64,000 bases of DNA from Perca fluviatilis (taxonomy: Eukaryota; Chordata; Actinopteri; Perciformes; Percidae): positions 13,512,434-13,576,433 of the forward strand of contig NC_053123.1 of NCBI RefSeq assembly GCF_010015445.1, in the 5' to 3' direction. The notes under the pieces are model-generated. The model saw only the letters and a program-made list of their open reading frames with translations, searched no databases and was not told where the DNA came from. Below are positions 34,300 to 46,768 of this stretch, piece after piece. The position numbers were made by a program, and so were the translations under genes. Numbering within the stretch: the stretch's first letter is position 1; every line of letters begins with the position of its first letter.

Positions 34300-37180
34300 C
34301 ACCCTCCCCATGATGACAACCAAATGGGATTTGTCTCATGTGTATTGCCGAGGGAGAGAAAGGAAAGTTAGAGTTCAGGGTACTTCAGACAGAAAAACAG
34401 AGATTATTAGACTAATACATTTAAGATTAATAAACTTTTTTTCAGTTTCTCTATTTCTCCCAGAATCATCCCCCACCCCAAGTACTGCGTGCTTGTTTTG
34501 TCCTGCTGCCTCCTGGAGTGTATATCCTCTTGGCATAATGAGCTTTAGCTGCTTTTCTACGAGGGCAGAGTCTGTTTCTGTTTTACCAAAGCACAGGTAG
34601 AGACAAAACTATACTTCGTGGAAACTTATCTACGACGATTTAGAAAAAAAGTGGGCTAAAATGTTGCATAATAAATGAACTCCTCCTTTTAAGTGCCAAT
34701 GACACCTCCAGAAGACCCAACACTTTGAGGAGTTTCCTCTGAATGTTGATGTCCCCTGGCGATAGCGGATAATTAGATTTCCGAATCTCATTTCAGGGAT
34801 TTTGCATACACAAACATAAACTGGATCAAGTTTTCACATCTGTCTTTTTTCTTTTGTTCTTTCTTTTTTTCTTCTTTTCTTTCTTTCTTTTTTCATTAAG
34901 TTGCTTAAATCTAATCTCATCATATCAGAGTTTAATTCCATGAGTTTCCTTTCGATAAATACACCTGTCCCAAGTAGATCATTTTATTTTCTTCCAGGTT
35001 GAAAAATATCTAACCGTCATCAACTCAACGCCACAATTACAAACCTGTCGTTTGGCATTTAGTGTCTCACCAGCTTATTTTAGTCTCAAAGACAACTTCT
35101 GATTTCCTTTGTCATAACTCGTGTTTGACTCTCTGGGCTTTGGCTTGATGCTGAATTACAGTAATGTCATAGCTAGGAGGTCCCTACAAGGGCAGAATCT
35201 GTGTAGGAAAATCATGCACAGAAAAATAAAAATGCTGATAAACAAATGTGTTACGCTGCATTTGCAACTTCACTCATCAGATTCTGTTTGATTTTTCAAA
35301 ACACCAGACTATCAGTAGAACTGCAAGTAGATAAGTGGATAACTGGAGCACCGTCAGAAAATATGTATTCCTTTTTTTTTTCTATAAATACAATCTTTCT
35401 ATTAATTTAACTTTTTTCAGATTTTTTTTTTTTTAACAAACACTTTAATTTTAGTCGTGATAACTGTCTGCTATTAGGTCATAAAGGCAGCAATGCCCAG
35501 ACAGAGCAAGGATTAGACTTTCTTCCATGTTGTTTTGGCTGTACGGTCCAATCCCGTCAAGCAAAGAGCTCCACTGAGCTCTTCCGGGGCGCTGTTGGGG
35601 CAACAAAAACAGTCTCCCAAAATAGTGGAGCAATGGGTACACATGGTGTAATGTTACCGCCATTGCTTCCCTCTATTGGAAATGTACTGTATATATGTGG
35701 TTAAAAAAATATATATATATAGATTTTGCATACCTATAATTTCAAATGTATTTCTAGGTGTATTCATGTCACCAGAATACTGTTAATTACCACTTGTGTC
35801 GTCACAGCATGACTGTAGATCCAATGTCATCTGGTTGTATCTATTCACCTATTCGGCACTACCTGCTGAAACAAATTCCACTTTTTATACAGCCGATGTA
35901 ATTTCTCTGACACATTGAGCAGGTTCAGGGGTTAATCATCAGCTGTGTCATGTGTGGAATCCAGCGACTTTGTCAAACACCATTTGATCAGATTAATAAT
36001 AGTTTGTGTTTATAACAGCAGGGCAGACAGGAAGCTAAGCACGACAGCCCGCTGAGGTCTCTGATGACTTGTTAGTTCCCATCCGTCAGGAGTAAAATGC
36101 AAAGGGCAATCAAGTTAGAATATACACATGCACTGTTATTTGTATGGATGTTTGCTATAAGCTGTTCTGTCTCACGAAGAGCATGTTGTGTTGGACGGGT
36201 TCATATACCAATAGTGTGATCTTACTACAGCAAGGCATTCAATTAAATTGACAAGCTTTTACTAATGCTTTGTTCTTTTTTTCAAACCTTAGCCTTCGGA
36301 AACAAGAAAATGCCCAGCATGAAATCCCACTCCTGAGAGAATTTTCTTGTTGGAACCACTACACATTAAGGGTAAAAGGTTACTAATTTCAAGACATTTT
36401 AAATTAAGATGGAAATTCATACAGACACTGTGCGATAATGGTGCAAAGCCCTAGGAACTGTTGTGTTCCTGAAAAGCTGTCTTCATTTTGATCAGATAGA
36501 GAGTGGCATTAGTCTGATGAAGCTGTGAAACAAGCACAGACAAGCTTACTTACTTACTTACTTACTTACTGGTTGACTGGGCATTAAGATGCATTACAAA
36601 GGCAAGTAATAACTAAAACTGCAACAACTGATCATTTTTCTGTTGATCGACTTAATGAGTAATCAACTAACAATTTGAGTTCTAGAACAAATTGATAAGG
36701 CTGATAAAAGTAAAACAACATTTTAAAAAATATCTTCTTGGGGACAACAAATATACCGTGCTCAGATGAAGGAGAAAAGCTGCATTCTTCAGTCTTTTCT
36801 TCACCTCTCTTCCCTGCATCATTCTCTGTATGTTTGAGTTGTGCCTTCTGACAGAACAGATATGTTTCTATATTTAGTGTTACAGCTGTTTACACCAGCA
36901 GTGTAAAGGCTGGACATAATTAATGCTTTATATACCTGAGACCCACAGAGTCCTCTTGGCTGTTTTTATGTGCTCCACCTGCTGGTCCTATGTGGCATTT
37001 CATCTAAACCTATTGTCCTTTCTCTTCAGGGGTACAAGATTGGGAAAGTAGACAACATGTGCTTAGAATGAAAATAGCTCTATGTTAAAAAAAACTAAAA
37101 ACAAGGGGCTGTGTTTGTGTGGGAATGTGGATACCAGGAACCACTGAGAAGAGCAGGGAGTCCAGTTTCAAGACATTTCC
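34300..37180. other. Non-coding interval between the inverted repeats
   Basis: No gene was recognised. Pyrimidine-rich (CTTT)n-like DNA lies at 34845-34900, T-tracts at 35360-35440 and a (TTAC)n run at 36546-36570. A degraded CTGCAAC MITE scrap lies at about 36610-36770. Confidence 0.4.
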
Positions 37181-37187
37181 GACCCAA

Positions 37188-37777
37188 CAGACTAATCTCA
37201 TAAAGTGGCGTATGCATGATACGCCAATTTGTATGCCATTTTGGCTTGTTATCAAGACGCATAATCGCTTTTTAGCGTGTTTATCAACGCCGTTCGGCCG
37301 CCATTGACCTACATTACGTGTGAATTTTTACCGTACGGAGTAGTATGAAAGGCGGTTGCTTGGGGTGGTGGATGGGTAAAACACAGGACTTTCACCCAGG
37401 AGAGTTGGGATCGTGTCCCACGTGTGTTTTTTTTTTTTTTTTTTAAGCCTTCCCCAATGTTTCTTTTCTAAACCCAACCGTTTATTGTTTTCCTAAGCGT
37501 GTGACGTTGGTCACCGTCGTGTTTTTGTCAGGGGTTTTTTGTGTTACTAAAGCCTTTCCCAATGTTCTTTTCCTAAACCAAGTCTTTTTTTTCTTTTTTT
37601 GGGGTTTTACACACGCGTGACTTTGTTCTTGCGATAGCGACGCCACGTGGTGTGTATGCTTACATCCGCTGTATACAGCGCAGACATACACGTGGATAGC
37701 TCAAAATGCGTACAACACGCCATTTGGCTTTAGGAAAGTGCCGTGTATGTTTACGCAAAGTCATGATGCCATGTTGG
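37188..37777 (-). repeat. ~590 bp dispersed repeat, copy B of an inverted pair
   Basis: Read on the minus strand it begins ACATGGCATCATGACTTTGC and ends CATACGCCACTTTATGAGAT/TAGTCTG, matching copy A along its length apart from small gaps and a T17 tract near 37428. A third, partial copy is at 6.6-7.2 kb. Confidence 0.75.
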
Positions 37778-37789
37778 ACACAAAGACAA

Positions 37790-39040
37790 TGCACAGTATT
37801 TAGGCTTTGTGTGATGACTTGAAGAATGAGATTGCAAGTGTTTAAGATGAGGTTTTCCCAGAGGTTAATGTCCTCGCTGTTTACAACAGTGTGATGAGTT
37901 CAATGAAAGGACCTTAGTTGGGCTTTACCTGAATCAACATTTGTCTAAGTCGACTCTGAGTCAGCAGTTTGGGGGAGGGGGGGATATCTATAGATGTATT
38001 TTGTTTGTTTTTATAAATTCCTAAAATGATTACTGATTATTTTCTTCAATACAACTTACCTATGAATATGACAAATACATTATCCATGTCTGCTGCCCAA
38101 CACCACACAACTATACTGGAACAGCTTACATGTCAAGTCTCACATTTGAGTGCCCTAGACCCTCCACAGTGAGTTTAGCCATTTGTTTATCAGTTTGGGT
38201 GTTTTTGGCAAAATGGCAACAATACCCCCAAGGTGTAAGGGTTAATTCAGGATATGATAGAGCGATAGAGTCTCAGCTTTCCCTGGAGTGCTACTATCTT
38301 ACCCTAACCCTCAGGATTAAGTAAGAGAAAGAAAAAAAATCACTTTGCTGTCCAAATTGATAATGGGAAAGGACATGGAAATGTTTGCTCATTATTTTTG
38401 ACATGGATGATTTGTGTAGTCTATTACTCGTTCAGTGCCATTTAAATTTACATGAACTCATTGCACTCTTGCTGAAATGCCCACAGTGGCCTGCAGTGTC
38501 TACAAGTATTAGTATGTTCAGACTGTGTTGCTGTTGGACTAAAGCCAACTAGTGTGTCTCTGCTCGTGTGTATCTGTTAAATGGAGCTGCATGGTTTTGT
38601 CTACTATTTCATGCAGCTTTCAACTGTGTGAGTTTGAGGCGAAGAGAAGCATCTTAGTTGTTGTGGATGCTGTCGAATAGACGCTGCACATGTGGCATCA
38701 ACAAGCACACACACACACAGACACAAACACATATACATACATACACTGGTAAGCGCTCCCTTTCTTGCTGTCACTTTATCTCTTCCTCTGTCTCTCCTGT
38801 GTACTCTGCTATGCCCAGCTGGGCGATAGCACAGGGCTTCCGTTAGATCCACAACTGATTGGAAACTACTCTCAGTCATACTCTCTCACCTCAGCTCCAC
38901 TTCTAGCTACTTTCTCACATCTCCCTCCCTCTACCCCTTACTTCCATCTGTCTCGAAGATATACGGACAGTGTGTGTTTGTGTGTGTGTGTGTGTTAACC
39001 AAGGTGCCACCTGCCACTGCACTCCCAAAGTACTGGCAGC
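37790..39040. other. Unique non-coding stretch
   Basis: No confident gene or repeat. A short (CA)n lies at 38708-38720 and a short (GT)n at 38970-38995. Confidence 0.35.
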
Positions 39041-39046
39041 CAAATC

Positions 39047-39049
<3 letters not shown>

Positions 39050-39113
<64 letters not shown>
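39050..39113. repeat. (CT)n microsatellite
   Basis: About 31 CT units just upstream of the possible exon at 39155. They extend its pyrimidine-rich environment. Confidence 0.96.
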
Positions 39114-39117
<4 letters not shown>

Positions 39118-39154
39118 ACTACTGTTCTTTCCCCTTATCCTCTCACCCTCTTAG

Positions 39155-39207
39155 GTCTCGGATGTTAGCTTTTATTCTGAGCCGTGGACAACATCCCATC
39201 TAGCCAG
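39155..39207 (+). other. Candidate 53 bp internal exon
   Basis: A strong acceptor (CCTTATCCTCTCACCCTCTTAG, written here in part) ends at 39154. A consensus donor GCCAG|GTGAGT follows 53 bases later. One frame is open from end to end (VSDVSFYSEPWTTSHLA plus two bases). The other two are closed. I do not recognise the peptide, and no neighbouring exon was identified. If real it would mean that the repeat-rich flanks are introns of a host gene. The (CT)n just upstream could also create the acceptor by chance. Confidence 0.3.
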
Positions 39208-39438
39208 GTGAGTCTCTCAATATCTCCCCCTCTCTCTTTGTTTTGGCATTTCACCCTCTGTCCCTCTCTCTCTCTTTCTTCCATATGCCTTTGGGTACTA
39301 CTGCAAAGATGCTGCGTCACCGTGCCGGTTTCATATAGACGCAATTGTAATTTTACTGTAGGAGATAAAAAACAGATGCATCTCTCTTTTGTCCCGTATG
39401 CTTTTCTGTCTATCTCTGTCACCTTGTCATGCTGGGGG

Positions 39439-39562
<124 letters not shown>

Positions 39563-40461
39563 CTGAATTGGTTTTTTTGTATGTTTTTTTAATTAATAAT
39601 CCAAAACCCCAAGCATATGCATTTCTATTTTACATTGGTATACTCATTTTTGTCGAGTGTCCATGAATGTGTGAAAACATCAGGCTTTATTAGTGTGTGT
39701 GTGTGTGTATGTCTGTGTGTGTGTATGTCTGTGTTTGTGTGGACATGTCTAGACACTCCAGACTGTTATTCTGTTGAGCAGTTTAATTTTCTCATGGTTC
39801 AAGTGCAGAGTGGAAAGCGACCGTAGCCTGACTATATTACACTTTTGTCCAAAATGTATTTCTGGTGTCCAGTCTGGTCACCTCTCTGCCAATTGGAAGT
39901 GACAAAACGGTCAAGTACAAATTGTCCAGCAGACCATCCAGAGAAAGACTACCGACGTTAGATCTTTTGCCTTTTGATATGTTGTCCCTGTGATTTCACA
40001 AAAATAAGCAGGTAATCTTCTTTGGACTAAAATGTAATTAACCATATTTATTTGTAGATTACCCTAGCCCTGTAATGTGAAAGGGGTGCTGATACTGCCG
40101 AGAATTAAGATCTAACTCCACAGCTCTCTGCAGACCATTGTTTTGGTTTGCTGGTCCATATGGTTGAGCGGCTATGGCTGTCATCAGCTGCCCCCATGTA
40201 AAACTACAAACTCAAACAAGTTAGTTACATTTTCTCTGACCAGCATGAAATGGTGGGGAGGCAAATGCAAATCAATGGATGCAAGCCAAATGACATTTAG
40301 AAAAAAAAATTCTTAGGAGTTTTGTGTAGGTGAGGTTATGCTAGTGTTTGCTGATGCGTTCTTACTTGATTTATTTTGAAAGTTGATATAGTACCCAGTA
40401 TGTTGAAATTAAAACTGTATAATATATCAGTGCTTATTGCTCTTTTAGTTAGTTTTAGGTT

Positions 40462-41013
40462 TGTTAACAGTTAAAAACAATATTATTTTAAAAATAAAAA
40501 ATACAATATAAACAATAAAAAAAGTTTGTTGCATGGTATAAAAAAAAGTAGCCCATACAATATATTTCTTGACTAATAGTTAAAGTTGCTTATTAAGCTT
40601 TTTTTCGTGACTCTCACGACCGACTGCTGGGCTGTTGCTCACAGCGGAGAGCTACGTGATACATGCCACTATATCGATGAGGACTGACCGTCGACCGTCC
40701 TACATACAGAGTATGCCATGCAGACACACATCTGACAACCTTGCAGCTAAGCAGGCTCAGACAAACGTTCCACCGTGGACTTGAGGTTCCACTCTTCAGA
40801 AACTAGCTGCATGTGTGCAACGCACGTGACATCGTGGCTGCGCCACCGGTACAAGTCTGCAGCTGTCCGTGGAAACTGAACGCGGAAAATATGTCCGAGC
40901 CTCCCGAATGGGTGAACTGGGTCTCAGTTGCCTGCTTTCCGGTTAAGAGTAAATAATCGGTTAACGAGGTTCGGCAGTCATTTAGAAAAACAAAAACTAA
41001 ATTAGCATCCCTA
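40462..41013 (+). repeat. TAGGGATGC-family hAT-like element, copy at 40.5 kb
   Basis: The right end CTAAATTAGCATCCCTA and the subterminal AATCGGTTAACGAGG match the copy at 56.56 kb. Interior words shared in order include CAGTTAAAAACAATATTATT, ACATGCCACTAT, GATGAGGACTG and CAGAGTATGCCA. The left end is not clear. No transposase is left. Confidence 0.6.
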
Positions 41014-41275
41014 GTTATTAATTTTTTTAAATTAAAATTTCTATTAAGCACTATTTTTTTATATTAGCATTGTATCAAATGACTCACTTACTTATAGGGT
41101 TACAGATGCTAAAAGTAAAAAAAAATAATGTTGGCTTGTGTTGTGCTCTGGTGCTGTGTTTCCTGAAATTGGAATTACTGGTATGTCCTGGTTAGGGCCA
41201 CTAGATTTTAAATGCATTTGGCTGCAGTTGTTTTAAAAAAACAGAATATAGAATATATAATAACTGATTTGTAAA

Positions 41276-41463
41276 TACCGTATTGGTCCGAATATAAGAC
41301 GACCATATGATGTTACCGTGCTTTCGGCCGGTTGTGGGGGCTCTGTCTAAAACTCTGCCATTTCGACCAGCTGTTTGTAACATTAAAATAAAATGGATTA
41401 TGCAAGTTTTGTACGTATTTCGAGAAAGAAAAAAAAAAGTCTTATATTCGGACCAATACGGTA
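41276..41463. mobile_element. 188 bp MITE with 25 bp perfect inverted ends
   Basis: The first 25 bases, starting TACCGTATTGGTCCGAATAT, are the exact reverse complement of the last 25. If the outer TA is the target duplication, this fits a Tc1/mariner- or pogo-like MITE. The interior is too short to code. The perfect ends suggest a recent insertion. Confidence 0.8.
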
Positions 41464-42061
41464 CTTAAATTTCCCCTAGTTTCTGCTATTGTGGTGGTGT
41501 TTTGAGCCTTTAGTTTTGGTAATATGATTCAGCAGAAGAAAGCAGATTGATAATAACTTAATACGCAATTTGTGCGGTAACTACCTTTTTTTTCTCATCA
41601 CCCCCTGTCATGCATATGCTGTTGCAATTCATTGGTAAAAAATAAAAAAGGTTGATGCTTGAGAGTTCTTTTGGGGGTAGTAGGGGAGATAAAAGGCCTA
41701 AAAAGTGATTTATAATACACACGTTCGACTTAAATTATTTTCCCCTACCCACCCCTATCCAAAAGCGTTGGCCGCTGCACAACAACATTGTCAATATAAA
41801 AGCAGTCCTCTGTGCAAGAAGTGTTCAAATCCATGCTCTAAGCAGTTTCCTCATCACTGACAGCATGTCAATGAGGCTTTCCTTATATTTAATTTACTTT
41901 TTAGATGGTCCTAACTGACTACAGCTGACAGTATTCACTGGCAGTTTTTCATATGACTCTCAAATATTCATAACTCTAGATATTGATCATTCAGCTCCTT
42001 TGTATACTTTGGTGCCCTTCACCCCCTCCCACTCTTTTGCTCTTGCTCCCTCCCTTTTACG

Positions 42062-42099
42062 CACACACACACACACCCACACACACACACACACACACA

Positions 42100-42168
<69 letters not shown>
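42062..42168. repeat. (CA)n microsatellite with CCCA interruptions
   Basis: About 107 bp of CA repeat interrupted by CCCAC at two places. Confidence 0.95.
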
Positions 42169-42172
<4 letters not shown>

Positions 42173-42299
42173 CAGGGTGCTGTTTGTCAGGTTTCAACAA
42201 CAATGTGTACATTCCAACTCAATGAAAATATCTGATGTTAAAACATGTAAGCCGTCCCTCCGTCTCTCTCTCCCCTGCTGTCTTCATGAGGGAAAATGT

Positions 42300-43995
42300 T
42301 AGTGGCATTACCCAGCAGGTTTGTTTGACCTTCTCCTGTTCTCTTAGCCTCTCTTTCCTCCTTTTCGCCTCACCCCTCCATCACACTGCTGGCTGAACCA
42401 GAAAGGTAGGCGGTCCTGACCCAGCTACGTTGTAGCCATTTCTCCAATTCCTATATCAGCTATTCGATCCATTACAAATTACAAGCCACTGCAAATAGGG
42501 AGGATATATATCATTTGTATATTTCATACACTATACAGTACTTTCTATGAATATCAAGGATCTACCACACACACAAACATTGCTATTTACTATATGTGAA
42601 ACATCAGCCTCCAACAAATTATATTTGCCTTAGGTCCTGGACATAAATCTTTGAGGAAACACTTCTCCCAGCATCTTAGAACTAAGAAACCTTCACCTTG
42701 TTTTTTGTGTTGTATTATACCAAATCTATTTCTGTGTGCATTCAAAATAACAGCTTAAATAAGAAAATTGTTATTGATTATTATATTTCTTTGTGTCATG
42801 AAAGTGTCAGGGAATGTTATATTATTCAACAGGACCACATTAAAAATGTAAGCAGTGTGAGGGTGAGAAATGCTATCAACAAGTTTTGAATTATTAAAAA
42901 ATAAACACAAATCATGAGCTAGTTCACTTCATTTATTATTTCCAACCTCCTATAACATTCTTTCAGTATTGCTATGAGGACTTGGAGCATGTCTTGTAGG
43001 TTTAGTGACTAAACATTCTTTTATGTAATTTATAACATCAGAATAATATTTCACAGTGTTTCTACATTTCTTTGTCTAAGAGGTCCTCTTTAGGTTTCAT
43101 ATGACTTCTATCCTTTCTGCGGTTTGAATGTTAAATGTAGTTGTATTTTTGAGTAATAGTCCCAATAAAAAGGCAAAAGAGAGTGAGACAGTCATAACCA
43201 TATGTTATCCAATGGTAGTTACTGTAGGCTGTACATGTAGAGAGAGAGAGAGAGAGAGAGTGTGTTAGTAATGTTCATGTTGTCAGCCACTGCAGCAGTG
43301 ATGTAATGGCCCAGACTCCCCCCCCCAATCCTTAGGCTAGACATTCATTTTCTTTCCTTCTGTCTCTCTCTTCTTGACCACATCTCTGCATCTCTTTTCA
43401 TCTCTTTGTCTCGTTTCGTTTTCATCTCACATGGCTACCCGACTGCTATTCGGTGTCCTTTGCTCTTTTCTCTCAAGAATATTTATGAAATTTTTTTTTG
43501 CATGCAATATTTGCAGATATATATTTGTCTCAATCAAGAGCTTGATAAGTATGACTGTATAGAAACAATACAAACCAAATAATAACGTGTGCAACATGTT
43601 TTTCATTTTTTTTTTGCAAACAGTCTGAGCCCAAAGAGCTCAGTTTCTTGTAGACTGAGGCTGAATCCTATGGAGGGAATATTTATTCATAATTCAAATT
43701 GAAAGTCCAAAAAGAAAACGAAGCAAGATCAAATTAAAAATAGTATTATTTTAATTAAAAATAGTATTATTTTACTACGCTACTAGGAAAAATCATGCCA
43801 TAATTAAATGTGAAATGGAAAAGCTTAAATGGAAAATTAAATTAAATTAGATTAAAATCTCAAATTGAAAAAAAGAAATTATTTTATTTTAGCCTTTCCC
43901 CTTTATAATTTTCAATTTGACATTTTATCTTTTGAATTTTATGTTTTACATTTGACATTGACATTTTAAGATTCACCTTTTAGATTTTGATTTAA
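42300..43995. other. AT-rich non-coding stretch
   Basis: No gene was recognised. A (GA)n tract lies at 43242-43260. The sequence from 43730 to 43990 is made of ATTAAATT/ATTTTA words and includes a 20 bp near-tandem repeat (ATAGTATTATTTTA twice near 43740). Confidence 0.35.
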
Positions 43996-44001
43996 CATTA
44001 A

Positions 44002-45369
44002 GCTTATCATTTAGAAGTGACAGGTGTCAATTTAAATGAGGAGGCGTGGCCCAATGGCTGGTGGGAGGGTCTGAAACCACTTCCAGCTGACAGCAGCTGC
44101 TGTGAGTATTACTGGCCGCCGGTAAGCAAGCGATCCCGGCCACCGCCAGCTGGAGCTTCCAAATCCGACAACTTATCGGAATTTTTGTAAATCTGCCCAT
44201 ATTCAAACTGTTCAAACAGAAATTCTAGAATCTTGATCGGGAGTTTGCCGTAGTAGCAGCAGGCAACAACTAGAAACCTTTTACAATTTCCGTTTGCTAT
44301 TTCACCACTCATTTCCCCACAACTTTATCTAACTATAAGCACGGTTCAATCATGCGAGGCTCAGCTGCGGCTCATCTAGAGATTCGGCATCATCGCTGCT
44401 ACAGCCCGTAGCGATGTGCCCCGGCCCCGGGCAAGGGAAGGAGACAGGCTTCTCCAGTAGGCTAAACCGGGCTCCCTCCCTCCCTCCCCCGCTCACATCG
44501 CTACCTGGATGTGTGACGGCTAGACAAAAAAAAGGGGACACGCCGAATCTCTATGAGCCGCAGCCAAGCCGCGAGATTCTAGAATTGATTGCTTTTTTTG
44601 TCTGCTATTTCACCACTATATTCATTTCTGAGACTGTTTTATGCGAGGAATTAACTGTGTACAGTTTGAATATGGGCAGTTTTACAAAAATGTATGGCCA
44701 CTTGTAGCCTGACAAGCCAGACCCACATCAAGATGTTGGGTCTGGGAACTCACCATTGACGGAGCTCAATCCGAGGGGCGGGATTAACGGTTGTCTTTCA
44801 AATTCCCTCTGCACGCAATAGGATAGTGCTACAACCAGGCAGAGCAACGAAGAAGGTACCGAAGCTAGTTGATAGATTAAACTTTAAACTTTTGCCATAT
44901 CCGGTCTTCCTTTTTTAAGATTGATTTCTGTGCCGTTCTTTGTTCTTTTTTCAAAGAAAAGCTTAACTCCAAGTCTTCCATAAGACCGCTGTTCCCAGCA
45001 GCAGCAGCCTTAAGCCCGCCCACTGACTCTATACACGATGTGATTGGCCTGACCAGATTTTGTTTTTTCCAGCTCGCAAGTCAATGGAGAGTGCCTAGAC
45101 CCCCCTGGTTGCAAATTAAATTTGCTGCTGCTAGGGTGTGTCTAGATTTCTAGGCTAGGCTAATTGCACATTTTCTCCGATATGTTGTCGGACTTGGAAG
45201 CTCCAGTCTTAGGTGACAGCCAGCTGGCTTGCCGGGATCGCTTGCTTACCGGCGGCCAGTAATACTCACAGCAGCTTCTGTCAGCTGGAAGTGGTTTCAG
45301 ACCCTCCCACCAGCTGTTGGGCCACGCCTCCTCATTTAAATTGACACTTGTCACTTCTAAATGAAAAGC
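44002..45369. mobile_element. Foldback element with TTAA flanks, interrupted by a MITE
   Basis: TTAA lies at 43998-44001 and 45370-45373. The left arm starts GCTTATCATTTAGAAGTGAC. The right arm read inward starts GCTTTTCATTTAGAAGTGAC and stays alignable for about 190 bp. Further inner pairs are 44190-44220 with 44660-44695, and 44360-44390 with 44545-44575, so most of the element can fold into one long hairpin. Removing the nested MITE (44705-45157) restores the arm symmetry. No transposase is present. TTAA suggests mobilisation by a piggyBac-type enzyme. Frames such as 44109-44312 minus lie in the arms and are not genes. Confidence 0.78.
44705..45157. mobile_element. 453 bp copy of the 9-bp-TSD MITE, inside the foldback
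   Basis: The ends TAGCCTGACAAGCCAGAC and, inward, TAGCCTAGAAATCTAGAC match the 8290-8664 copy. The body shares ACGGTTGTCTTTCAAATTCC and CAGAGCAACGAAGAAGG in order. The flanks GGCCACTTG (44696-44704) and GGCTAATTG (45158-45166) agree at 7 of 9 positions. This copy has about 80 bp near its left side that the 8.3 kb copy lacks. Confidence 0.75.
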
Positions 45370-45373
45370 TTAA

Positions 45374-45965
45374 AGCTGCAGTAGGTAAGATTGTGACGAT
45401 CCAGGACTTTGCCAACTAATTTGAACATTGACAACTTCTCAGTCCCTCCCCCCTTTCTGCTGCAGCCCAAACCGTCTCCTAAGCCCCTCCCACACAACGG
45501 AGTTTGACAGAACTGCTGGCATGTCAGACAAAATGTTCAATAACTAAACACTAATACAACGTTAACTTTACTCACCAACAGTAAAACGATGCTAACTAGC
45601 AGGCTACCGTTAGCCATTTCAGCATCACATCAGACCGACCACTGTGCAAACGTTACTATTATCCTCACCAACGTAGCTTTGTGGACTTTTGACTACTAAT
45701 AACCAAGTGAAAGATAAATCATTCATTGTAATTATGTTACCTGTTGAGAAGAAATGTGGCTACATCTGCATCGTTCTTCAGATCTTTAAAATCCCGCAGC
45801 TCACGCCACCTCTCCAATATTCACCGGAGTTTTGGGAAACCTTTCTGCAGCTCGTGCGTGGGAGGGGAGAGGGGAGAACGCTCTTATATGCGTGAACGTG
45901 CCTGATCAGTGATTGACAGGCAGATAGACCACCCCTGTGGCCCTAATTGGAGAAAATCGACCGGG
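45374..45965 (+). repeat. AGCTGCAGTAGGTAAGA dispersed repeat
   Basis: It begins right at the TTAA of the foldback with AGCTGCAGTAGGTAAGATTG. It continues with CTTCTCAGTCCCTCCCCCCT, CTCCTAAGCCCCTCCC and CTAACTAGCAGGCTACCGTTAGC-type words, which I recognise as a common percomorph element. The right end, around GAAAATCGACCGGGAGCGG, is not mirrored, so it is truncated there or the boundary lies further on. The 68-codon frame at 45689 lies inside the repeat. Confidence 0.55.
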
Positions 45966-45999
45966 AGCGGTGGAATTTTAACTCTATTATATTATAACT

Positions 46000-46461
46000 C
46001 TAGTGCCCATCAGTCAACGACAGCTGTGATAAAGGCCTCTCACAGAATCATTTGAAAGATGCTTTAATCAGATGAGAACACTATGTCCGTAATCACATTG
46101 AAGCCAATAAGCACATTTCTCTGTCTTACATGGTTTTTCAAGAACAAATGTCTAGATTTTGAATGCTTTTGTACAAGAAAATGTTTTAATTTAGAGATAC
46201 TGAATAGTAACAGGTTTGATTTGGATACACTACAGTTAAACGTTCTCTCATAATTAGTTACATTTACTTACTTATATACACGCTCCACTGACGGTAGTTA
46301 CTAGAACTTAAAAGAAGGGCAATCAATTGAGAGCTTTTTTTCACCTCCACTTCCTTTTCCTCTATAATATTTATATTACGCTCATGCTTCTTTGAGACTG
46401 GGTCATGAACGGTAGCTCAAATTACAATTAAAGCTTAAAGTTGCTATAGTTTTATGCGCAC

Positions 46462-46508
<47 letters not shown>

Positions 46509-46765
46509 ACGGACACCCACATACATTTCTGGTAGAGAGGCTAATGGAGAAGAATAATCACTTTGCCCAGCTGAAATTCTGATGAAAAATTCAATTGAAT
46601 AGCACACATTTTTTTTCATTTTAGGTATCAATTACATTTTGGTATTACTTTTTGCATGCTGTCACATAGACATGGTAAGGAATATCTTGAAATAAATGAG
46701 GGGGATTACTGTCTATTTAACTAGAAGTTCCACGTATGCAGTTAATACTTGTAGGGAAATCTAAT
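46000..46765. other. Unique non-coding stretch with (CA)n
   Basis: A (CA)n array lies at 46469-46505. No gene was recognised. Confidence 0.4.
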
Positions 46766-46768
46766 CAC

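Noticed and set aside
36540..36575. CRISPR-like or satellite array
   Set aside because: It is a short (TTAC)n microsatellite with no spacer structure.
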